DNA from: Neelides folsomi
Taxonomy: Eukaryota; Arthropoda; Collembola; Neelipleona; Neelidae
Length of the DNA: 30,451 nucleotides
NCBI GenBank assembly: GCA_034687125.1
Contig: JAQGBZ010000570.1
Coordinates: 1-30,451, forward strand
Reading direction: 5' to 3'
Under the pieces are notes generated by a model. It worked only from the letters and a program-made list of their open reading frames with translations. It was not told where the DNA came from and did no database searches. The translations under genes were made by a program, and so were the position numbers. Positions within the stretch are counted from its first letter, which is position 1. Each line of letters begins with the position of its first letter. Positions 11,266 to 19,936 of this stretch are shown in pieces.

Positions 11266-12088
11266 TCATTCTTCAAATTTCCCACCCTCTTTCAATTTTC
11301 GTGCTTCCTTTTCTAGCAAGAGAATTTGTAGCAAATCCTCTATTGCCCCAGTCAGGGGATCTTCTCCCTTTTGGTTTTCTGTTCCGTTATAAAGCCAAGG
11401 TTCTTTTGGCCTCATGTAATATTTCCAAGTTCCGTTTATTCCTTCAAATGTTAAAACATTTTCAGTCTCTTCATCTTCCTTTTCTTTTTGGGAGTTGGAA
11501 TTGGAAGAGTTGGAACATGTCAGTACATTTTTCATATTTAATTCTTTTTGTCCTCTTTTAGGATTCATATTTTGGTCATTAACGTCAATTAAATGTCCAG
11601 AAATTTTGAGCCCACGTTGTTTCTCCCAATCATTAAAAGACAAATTCCAAGACTTTCGCTCAATAATGTAAAGAAGTTCAAGGGCAAGTTTACGCTTCCC
11701 AGTTTGAAGTTTTCCAAAACTTTTCTCAATCTCAATTAGCAATCCACTTGAATTCTCCACGCGTAATTTTTGTTGAAACTCAGGCGTGTGATCATAGCCA
11801 GTTTTCATCCCATCGATCTAATTTAGTCAAATAATTAATATTTTAAAAGTAATAAGCAATAAGCAATAGCATTATATTTAATTTCGTTAATAAAATTTAG
11901 ATTTTATGGTTTAATTTATTAAAATACTGATATTAATTTACGTAAGTTAAAGTGAACTTGAACTTGTCCTCTAATAATTCTTTGAGCTTTTGCATTGGAA
12001 TTGCTTCTGCTAAAACTTTTTCGCATTCTTCTTCGGCTTTTGCAATATCCGTTGAAGTAAATCCTCCAAATTTTAATTGATTAGCCAT
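11266..12088 (-). CDS. Unrecognised two-exon gene, 232 aa charged, mostly helical protein
   Basis: The minus-strand exons are 12088-11942 (49 codons from ATG) and 11817-11266. The donor TAC|GTAAAT and acceptor TTAG|ATC join in phase 0, and both exons are open throughout. The N-terminus (MANQLKFGGFTSTDIAKAEEEC) and middle (LALELLYIIERKSWNLSFNDW) look amphipathic and helical. A Ser/Asn/Glu-rich linker at about residues 140-160 is followed by a second ordered-looking segment (GINGTWKYYMRPKEPWLYNG) and a charged helix that ends in KFEE. There is no signal peptide, membrane segment or cysteine pattern. I do not recognise the family. Codon content and the clean splice pair make it a convincing gene. 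It is convergent with the + strand gene at 9627. Confidence 0.7.
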
Positions 12089-13495
12089 TTTAAATCGTAG
12101 AGTTTGAACCTTCAAATGTAAGTCAATTTATTGTAAAATGTAATTCAAAAATATACTTCTAAAAATGATATTAATGCTATTGATATATTTAAATAATAAA
12201 ACAGTTTCCGCTCATTTAAATAATTCGGGGAAATAACACTTATTTATACTTTGAACTTATCATAGTTTCTTTCTAATTTAAAAGTAACCGATGATAACTT
12301 TATATTTAAAGTTCCACATTAAAATTAATGAAAATGATTCATAAAAGTAAAGTCAAATAAAAGTATATAGGATTGTGATTGTGATTCATAAAAATAAGAT
12401 TATCTAATTTTACTCATTGAAAAAGAATTTTAGGTGAATCATCAAGGCTAAGCACTCGAGTCCATTCGGATAATAACATTTAAATTGATTAAGATCATAT
12501 CACTTAAGATATTTTGTTCTCACTTTAAATAAATTACAACTAATGATATAGTAAATTTGTTGTTTATCAGTTCATGTTCTTGTACTCTATTAATGTTGTT
12601 TTTGTATTTGTAGGAATTTTACGTTTAAATCTATGTCTTTTTTAGTATTTTAGTATTGTTAATTAATATTTTACTTTATCTATCTACCACTATTTTACTA
12701 TAGTATATCTACTTCCATGGTCAAAATATTCAGAAAGGCAATTTAATCATTTATAGCCGAACTTTAATAAACATTTTAATTTTTTTAATAATTTTAATTT
12801 GGCAAAAATATAAAGAATGTCCAATCCAATCCACTCCAGATGTATTTTATGTAAAGTTAATAAGATGAAGGAATTCCTTGAGATCACTCCGACACTCCTA
12901 TGTCCGATAAAGCAGATGCAGACAGAGCTTCTTAAATGGAGTCAAGAGGGGCCTAAAGGGGTAAATGGGTGTAATAAAGGGCTAATTGCTAAAATCATGT
13001 GCAAATGTGCGATAACATTTCTTATACAAATACCACATATGAGATATGTACTTGTTTATATTTTGATATGAGAGTACAAAATGCATTTATTGAGAGAATC
13101 ACTACTTGCATCCACTTATTCTTAATGTTAATGTTAGTTTCAGATTGCAGAGATCCGAGTCAAAATAATTCCCATCTCACATGCTCACATCATAATCATT
13201 TAATCATACACAAGTCAGATCCTTCGGTTTTTCATACCAAATAAATATACTAATCCTACAAATCCATTGACAATAAGTTAATCGTGAAGAGTCCTTTCAA
13301 AAATCGTATTATTCTTTATATTTAACTTTTCTTATAAGTAGGTACAGTATGTACTTGTATTGTATAGTAATGTGAAAGACATGAGAAATGATTCTTTGTT
13401 GAAAAAATAAAGAATGCATAAAAGTATTTTATTTGCTGATCCATTGTTTGCTTTGTTATACCTAATATATTATACTAATTACTAATTAATTAAAG
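12089..13495. other. Intergenic; one doubtful ORF at 12817-13071
   Basis: AT-rich DNA. An ATG at 12817 opens 84 codons (MSNPIHSRCILCKVNKMKEF...) with a few Cys residues, less AT-rich than its surroundings. It has no recognisable domain and its tail is hydrophobic and low in complexity. It could be a first exon of a gene that includes 13496-13629, but I found no clear donor that links them. No RNA gene was seen. Confidence 0.35.
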
Positions 13496-13629
13496 ATTTC
13501 ATATGAAGGAAATAAAGTGATTCAAAGACTGCCTTATGAGGCATTGACTTATTTAAAAAGTAAAGAAACTTTTTTAAAGAAAAATACCCTAACTTGGAAT
13601 GTTGAAATCCAAGGCTCATTATATTTAAG
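13496..13629 (+). CDS. Possible isolated coding exon, no family recognised
   Basis: Between an AAAG acceptor and a TAAG|GTTAAA donor lies an open 134-nt segment (44 codons plus 2 nt) that begins ISYEGNKVIQRLPYEALTYL. Its composition is more protein-like than the AT-rich flanks. I could not attach it to neighbours with confidence; it may be an exon of an unresolved gene or a decayed fragment. Confidence 0.25.
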
Positions 13630-13974
13630 GTTAAAGTTAATACAATATAAGTCACATACTAATAATACCCAATAATACTTAACATGCATATGTTATGTAG
13701 AATATATTCTTACCCGTACAAACCCTAAATAGGACTAAGCGTACCCTTAATACTATACATGTTATTTATATACCTAAATGTAAATACAGGCAGGTAAGAA
13801 TGGAGAATAGGGCAATAATAGTTTATTAAATTTTTGTATCATGACCATATGAGTTTAAAGCTTAAATACAGTGCAGTGTATTTAGGTAAATAAATTGAAT
13901 AATTCAAATTTAGATATTCCCCGTCAGATGTGTCTTTTACCATAAAAATAGATAGCCGATAAAAGGCGCGGGCG

Positions 13975-14259
13975 GGTTCTGTCCTCAATTTAATTTACGT
14001 GGTTTTTACTTGACGTTCAGCTCAGCCGGTTCAGCCAACGTTCAGCTCAGCAGTCGTAGTCGTAGTCGGTCAGTCGGTTCATTCATTTTAATCGTTTCAT
14101 GAAAGGGATTCTTTGTGTCAATTGATGGAATTGAGATAATTTGTGAGGACGAAATTCTTCAGATAGTTTGACGCAATCGAGAGAAATTAAAGACCAAAAC
14201 GATTAGAGTCGAGGAGAGCTAAGCAAGAACCGAATTATAAAAGCTCAAATTGCCAATCC
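13975..14259 (+). promoter_or_regulatory. Promoter and 5' UTR exon of the C2H2 zinc-finger gene
   Basis: A GC-richer patch (from about 13975) contains short repeats of GTTCAGCTCAGC and GTCGTAGTCG. It then has several TCAGT motifs near 14050-14085 that match the arthropod initiator consensus (TCAGT). A long untranslated leader follows and ends at a good donor, CC|GTAAGC (intron 14260-14459). The acceptor TTAG lies 3 bp before the ATG at 14463. No TATA box is evident, so an initiator-type promoter is likely. Confidence 0.5.
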
Positions 14260-14462
14260 GTAAGCTATTTTAATTAATATTTAATTTGTTTTTACATTTC
14301 TCTTGCTTCAACTAATTGTCAATTCAATTATAATTTAATTACTACTTACTACTATCGTTCTCGAATTTGAAATATCAAAAATTATATAAATTAAAATAAA
14401 TGGAATAAATTTTAAAAATGTTCAATCAAAATTAAATATTTAATTAAACAATTTGTTAGGCG

Positions 14463-15020
14463 ATGAGTTCCGTTGGGAGATTGCAGAGATGTAAAATGTG
14501 CGGAGTCAGCCCATTGGTCTCTACTTGCTATCGACCAAGTCATTTCAAGGTCTACTGCGAGACTTGCGACGAGAAGTTCAAGATCAATGCGTCGTTGAAG
14601 AAGCATGAAGCTACGAGTATGCACAAACTCAAAATGTCCCTCAGTTGCGAAATTAAAAAGGCCGATTGGGAGAAAGTGGAAGAAGTGGACGAACGACTTC
14701 GACGAAATTATCCGAATCTCAAACAGTCGACCATCCAACTTGAGCGACTTCCCGAAGAAGCAATCATTTCACTCATCTTGAAAAAGAAGAACCAGATGAA
14801 GGATCCTGTGTTCAAATGCCCAACTTGTGACAAAGAGTTTATTTACATGACGAGTCTCAAGATCCACGAACGAGAACATCAAAAGGAGAAGAAGTGGAAG
14901 CTCCAGGGACTTCTTTCCTCTTTTGCAGATGAAGATGGAGGAGAAAACATTTGCAAAATATGCAAAAGGGAATTCCCCTCAAAGACTTATCTCAAGATCC
15001 ACAAAAGCGTTCATTATTAA
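14463..15020 (+). CDS. C2H2 zinc-finger protein with three fingers, 185 aa, single coding exon
   Basis: One uninterrupted coding exon starts at the ATG three bases after a splice acceptor. Finger 1 (about residues 31-54) is C-x2-C-x12-H-x5-H, finger 2 (about residues 118-140) is C-x2-C-x12-H-x3-H, and finger 3 near the end is C-x2-C-x12-H-x3-H. An extra CKMC pair and a later Cys near the N-terminus could form a further zinc site. The linker between fingers 1 and 2 is long and charged, so the fingers are not a standard tandem array. It may bind nucleic acid in the nucleus or bind protein. Its codons are richer in G and C than those of neighbouring genes, which suggests stronger expression or selection. 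The specific orthologue is not recognised. Confidence 0.85.
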   Translation: MSSVGRLQRCKMCGVSPLVSTCYRPSHFKVYCETCDEKFKINASLKKHEATSMHKLKMSLSCEIKKADWEKVEEVDERLRRNYPNLKQSTIQLERLPEEAIISLILKKKNQMKDPVFKCPTCDKEFIYMTSLKIHEREHQKEKKWKLQGLLSSFADEDGGENICKICKREFPSKTYLKIHKSVHY

Positions 15021-15331
15021 TTATGATTTGACAAATTCAATTTATCTCATTTCTCATGGTTTGTCTTTGTTGAAGTAATTTTGTATTTTATTTCTTATCA
15101 ATTTATGCATGATTTTTAAAATTTTATTAGGGACAATCAAGTTAATATTCCATTAAATGTGGGGTGGTTGGAGTTATTAAATTAAAAGTTTAGCTATTTA
15201 TTAATTAATTAATTTCTCATTTTTATATATATGCTTAAATATTAAATTTTTAATTTTATCAAATTGGAGAGTGAATGAGAATTTATTGTTAACTATTTGT
15301 GGTAAGGTACATGTAATTAAATCGAAATCGA
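15021..15331. other. 3' region of the zinc-finger gene; nothing else seen
   Basis: AT-rich downstream DNA with no ORF of note. The polyadenylation site cannot be placed with confidence. Confidence 0.4.
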
Positions 15332-15603
15332 ATCCCCCGCATGCTAGCCGTCCTCGCATACAACCCGCCCTCTCCTATAACCCACAGGATGAATTATCAA
15401 AAGTAAATGAAATGTAGAAGCCGCCCTCGCCTATAAGCCGCATACCTTACATGATAAATCATGTCATTTTTGTCAAGTTTTAACTATGAATATGTACCCA
15501 CCATGTTCATAAATTTAATTCCCATTTATAAGCCGCCCTCGTATATAAACTGCTCTGTTACTCCTAAATTTTACTTATAAGCCGCGGGTTATCTGCGGGG
15601 GAC
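15332..15603. mobile_element. Foldback element with CCCCCGCA ends and TATAAGCCGCCCTCG-type repeats
   Basis: The ends are inverted (TCCCCCGCA at about 15333-15341; TGCGGGGGA at about 15594-15602). Inside are several variants of a GC-rich unit, GCCGCCCTCGCCTATAA or TATAAGCCGC, at about 15348, 15367, 15420-15440, 15527-15550 and 15577. These are separated by AT-rich spacers, in a strikingly GC-rich pattern for this window. There is no coding sequence and no clear target-site duplication. It is best read as a MITE-like or foldback non-autonomous element. Confidence 0.6.
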
Positions 15604-16129
15604 TAGGGTATATTTAGATTATAAATATATTCTTTATATAATAAAAAAAATACAAGTTGACCAAAGAATGGATTCCACATCGAAAAATATTATTCTGGCG
15701 AAATTTGACATGTGACTTACACTGGGGGACATTTGGGGGATTCATGCATGCACGCATTACATATTCTATCATATCAAAATATGCTATTTTAGAGTATCTG
15801 TGCCTGTGAAGGAATAAAAATGCAAAACGTTGAAGTTTACATTGCACTATATGTAAATTGAATTATACTTATAAATACCAACAAGTACCATATATCATGT
15901 ATATATATATAACCTAACCATATATTATATATGGGACAATATGCATATATGGGACAATATTGGTCTTCGTGGGAGGTCCGCATTTTGTAATGCGGCGGCC
16001 GCTCTCAAATTATAAAACGACTTTCCGAAGAGCAGTGAATCAGAATAAATTTTAACACTGCACTTTTAAATTTTAACTTTCTCAACTTTAATTTAATTGG
16101 GTATAATAATATAAAAATCCATCCATCAG
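15604..16129. other. Upstream region of the second zinc-finger gene
   Basis: It contains two copies of ATATATGGGACAATAT about 20 bp apart (near 15925-15960) and a small perfect hairpin (CCGCATT...AATGCGG, about 15978-15996) followed by GCGGCCGC. An upstream noncoding first exon is possible, because a CAG acceptor at 16127-16129 directly precedes the open frame that contains the ATG at 16163. No gene of its own was seen. Confidence 0.4.
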
Positions 16130-16162
16130 TTTTTGGAAGAAGCTAACGGTCTTAATTCCCAT

Positions 16163-17165
16163 ATGGAAAATACGAAGCTTCGGAACATTGAGGGGAACGA
16201 AGACGAAAATGTCAAATCGGGGACTCTTGAAGACAACATTGAGGATGACTCATTGAAAAAAGTCGAAAACGAAGATTATTCTGCGGTTTCTGCGACCCAA
16301 AGTTTAAGTCCAATTTCTTCGGATTCACTTTCTGTCGATTCGGAGTGTTCGGGCGAAGTTTTTTCAGACTTTTCATCATCAGCATCGTTCCATAACCCGT
16401 ATAAGCGATTTAAAGGTAACTTTTTATTTCCCTATTTTACATCATTTAATAATATAAATTATTTCAACCGTGATAACCACAATATTGGTATTTATGATTA
16501 TAAAATGCTTAAACTACGTAATTATTAGTATTTTCGATTACAAATGTAACAATTGTTAATTGGTCTTTCGATTTCAATTGATTAAATTAGAAATCCAAGA
16601 GGGAAGAGGCGAAGAAGAGAAAACTGAAGTTGAAATTGGAACGAATCCCTCCTTATTTTCACATTTGACTTCACAAGGGTCAAACGTAAATGAAGAAATT
16701 TCGAAATTGCCATTGAAATATCCTACTTATTCGACCAATTCCAAAGATGAAAGTGTGCAAAAATCGCAAATAATTCAAACTCTCGTTACTGTTCGCAACG
16801 AAGTGCCATATTCATCAAAACCAGAACCAATGGGAGTAAAGTAATAATTAAATACTTTCATTACTACTAATTGGTATGTAATATAATATAATTGGTATAT
16901 AAATTGATAATTCAATATTTAAATTATTTTTAGCAGATACAAAAAGACATTAATTGAAATTGAAGTAACCAAATCCAAATGCTTGGAAGAGAATTGCTAC
17001 GGCAAATTTGACAGTGATCTTGAATTGGAAAATCATTACAAAAATGTTCATTTCAAGGCATGGCGAATATGCAGGTTTTGCGGATATATTTACAAACCAA
17101 AAGGGAAAAAAGCTAAACCCATCGTATTCTGGAGACACATGAAAAAACATAGGCAAATTTTATAA
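16163..17165 (+). CDS. Three-exon protein with acidic/Ser-rich N-terminus and two C-terminal zinc fingers, about 244 aa
   Basis: Exons: 16163-16415, 16591-16840 and 16934-17165 (735 nt in total, phases 1 and 2 respected). Exons 1 and 2 encode an acidic, Ser-rich and probably disordered region. Exon 3 encodes two C2H2-like fingers: an atypical C-x4-C-x12-H-x4-H (CLEENC...HYKNVH) and a C-x2-C finger with a long loop before HMKKH. The exon 3 acceptor is TAGCAG (16931-16936), and both AGs keep the frame (Asn-Arg versus Lys). The start may lie earlier: the frame is open back to an acceptor at 16129, so an upstream coding exon is not excluded. A nuclear regulatory protein is plausible, but the exact family is unknown. 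Confidence 0.75.
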
Positions 17166-18239
17166 ATTATTGTGTTATTTGATTACTAAAATAATTCACA
17201 ACTTAAAAACTACTCTGATTTATAAATGGTCAAATTTAATTTGATACTTGTCACATTGACTTTTTGAAAAAAATATATACTCATGTTCATGATTATTTGA
17301 TAGAATCACCTATGAGCCAGATCAAGAAATGTCAAATTTTCATCCATCCCAATCCCAATCTAAACCAGTTCCAGTGAACGAATAGAAGCGAAGAATCCTT
17401 TACTTGATGTAAAATTCAATTTAATGAACTATTTATTCATATTCTATTCAAAAATGAATTATTGGATTTAACACACTTGTCAGTATTTTCTTTTTTATAT
17501 AAGTTAGTCTCTATGATAGAAATACTTTATGGGTCTTATGAATTTATAATACTAATAATACATCTTAATTTGTTCTAATTTATTTTAAAAATGATTTTTT
17601 CTTGTGTATGAAATTTATTTTCAAAGATTAATTAACTATCTTATCTTTATACCTTATCGATTTTTGTAAATTAATAATATATCGTTGAAACTAACAATGA
17701 ATTATAAAATAAATAGTTGTTTAGCTCATAACATGTTGCTATTTGTATTGTCTCGATGTTCTCATAATTTAAGATGATTTTTATATTCTTACTTTTACTA
17801 ATAATCATGTGAGAGATAGTTTTATCGTTAAGCAATTCAACTAACATAATATAATTCGAGAGATTATTCTTATGTACAAATAAAAACAACTTAATACACT
17901 CGTATTACATATACCTTCTCATGTGTATTTTGAGATATTTAGGCTAACATGTTTATTACACAATTTCAAATATCTAGCTAACTTTAAGTACGAGAATGAA
18001 TTAATACATTTACTCAAGGTTACATTTATGTAATCTCTGGTGTTTAACATAGAAAAACCCAGTTATAAGATAAAATATAATTTTTATAGATTATTGGGCT
18101 ATATATGAATGATTATGAATATCACAACCAGAGATTCAATTTCTTTTTCTTCAGATTCATTTTTTGTATCATTTGGAATTTTGTCAATCTGTAAACTTTT
18201 CTCGTACAATAAAATCATCATAAAACCAAATCAATCAAA
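17166..18239. other. Intergenic; possible alternative last exon at 17304-17385
   Basis: Mostly AT-rich without genes. At 17304-17385, after a TAG acceptor, an open segment (ITYEPDQEMSNFHPSQSQSK...) runs to a TAG stop. Its phase fits the donor of zinc-finger exon 2 (16840), so it could be an alternative terminal exon. The small ORFs at 17671-17889 and 18109-18333 are AT-rich noise. Confidence 0.35.
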
Positions 18240-19507
18240 ATGTCAAGTTCAGTATCTTTCAATTTATTTTTTAATGGCTTTGCTAATTTATTATAGCTTG
18301 CTTATTGTAATAAACATTTTATTTTTATCTTAAATTCATTCAATATTTATTATAATTTATTTTAGAATCAAATAACACTCTTCGGGAATTCCTTTCAAGC
18401 GATAAAGTTTGTGGAACTATTCTACCATTGAGGTACAATAAAATAAATTAAATTCTTAAAAGATTTAATGGATCATATTAAAATTTGCCATTGTCATTAT
18501 ACTAAATTTAGCAAGTTGGTTGATATTATAGTAGTTATTTATCCAGTTTAACCTAACCAATTAACGTTTAATAGTTGTGTACAATATTTTCCTTTGTTGA
18601 TTAGCTTTCGTTTAATACAAATTGACCTTACATTTATAGCCAAGCTGTTCGTGTGGGAAATGCAACTTACGTTTCGGGTAACTTGGGAATGAACAAAGAA
18701 GGTGAAATGGCAACCGGAATTTACAATCAAACTCGATTGGCACTTGACAATATTGGATTTATACTTAACGACTCAGGGATCCCATTTTCAAACAGTAAGC
18801 ATATAAATTAGGCAAATATGTAAAATACAATCTAGCAGAGCAGACCCTCGACCTAGGATACAAGCTGGTCGGCCATTTGACCATTTGTACACACAGTACA
18901 AGGTATTTAGGATTGATTTTAAATCTATATTAAAAATATATCAATTAATTTGCAAAATAAGTTCTTTCTGTACGTAAACAATCTGTTGTTGGAAAACGAA
19001 TGGTCGGCCAGTTTGCACATAGTAGATCGGCTGTCGTGAATCTATTTTATTTATTCGCGACTTTTTGCCAATAGTGAAATCTTTTTCCAAACGTAAGACT
19101 ACACTAAAATTTTCAAATTATTAATTGAATTAATTTTTTTAGTTGTAAAAGTTACTGTTTTGCTTTCCGATATGATAAATTATGAACCAATGAACGATGT
19201 TTACGGAGAATGTAAGTTAATTTATTTAACTAAAAGAGATATTTCCTTTATGAAATATTTTTGTTATTTGTGAAAATATTGGTTTTTTCTATAGATTTCA
19301 AAAGCAATTTTCCTGCAAGATCTGCTTATGCTGTTAAGAAACTGCCAAGGGTATTTTAAATTTATTTTAATAGTACACTAACGCAAAGCATTTTGGAAGA
19401 ATATTTTTAGTAAAATGTCATTAATCTATGTAAAAATATTAAATTATTAATAGGGTGCGTTAATTGAAATTGAAGTGATTGCATTTGCTGAATTAATTGA
19501 CAAATAA
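18240..19507 (+). CDS. RidA/YjgF/YER057c family protein (reactive imine deaminase-like), six exons, 135 aa
   Basis: RidA proteins hydrolyse reactive enamines and imines released by PLP enzymes. Exons: 18240-18246 (ATG plus 4 nt), 18366-18432, 18640-18794, 19143-19211, 19295-19350 and 19454-19507. The total of 408 nt is in phase and gives 135 aa (human RIDA 137). The core is clear: SQAVRVGNATYVSGNLGM, then TRLALDNIG, VKVTVLLSDM, FPARSA and IEIEV. The catalytic Arg (in PARS) and the conserved Glu (in IEIE) are kept. The usual GPYSQA is LPLSQA, so the active-site Tyr of the family is replaced by Leu. The tiny first exon is inferred from phase and family start (MSK...); its donor AA|GTTCAG is weak, so exon 1 is the least certain part. 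The intron 18795-19142 holds a short diverged direct repeat around TGGTCGGCCA. Confidence 0.87.
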
Positions 19508-19936
19508 TTGGAAAATAAAATGTTAAATATTTAATGAAATCGCTATGCCTCAAAAAATAAATATAACAACATGCTTTACAATCTACTATCTACTGACATT
19601 AAGAAATAAAGTGAAAATTAATTGAATGCATAACGATAGCTAACATGTAACCTTATAGTAAGGGTTAAGATAATAATTATAGATTTATATATATATCAGA
19701 GGATAACATCAACATGTCCTATGTAATTAATTTTATAACAAGAATTGTAAACGTAAACTTTCTTAAAATGATAATTTAACATTAAAAATATTTATTAGAT
19801 TTTAATTTTTAATCCCTTCAGAAAGTTTTGGCAAAATTCGAATAATTTGGTTGATAAATTGACGATAAAACCAATCTAGTTAAAAAATTATAATTAAACG
19901 TATAATTTATTAAATGTTTAAATATTTATAAGTAAA
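19508..19936. other. Convergent spacer between RidA and STAT-a
   Basis: This AT-rich 3' spacer is shared by two converging genes. On the minus strand an AATAAA (plus 19791-19796) could end the STAT-a message. No further gene is seen. Confidence 0.4.
19556..19561 (+). terminator. Possible polyadenylation signal of the RidA gene
   Basis: An AATAAA lies about 50 bp after the RidA stop codon. Confidence 0.4.

Noticed and set aside
12817..13244. Two overlapping + strand ORFs with some Cys residues
   Set aside because: No recognisable zinc-binding pattern or partner exon, and the tails are low-complexity; kept only as a note in the intergenic entry.
15614..15847. Minus-strand ORF of 77 codons
   Set aside because: AT-rich flank of a foldback element; no domain and no neighbouring exons.
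17671..18333. Small ORFs on both strands before the RidA gene
   Set aside because: Very high Ile/Asn/Tyr/Leu content typical of AT-rich noncoding DNA. The ATG at 18240 inside this stretch is used only as the start of RidA.
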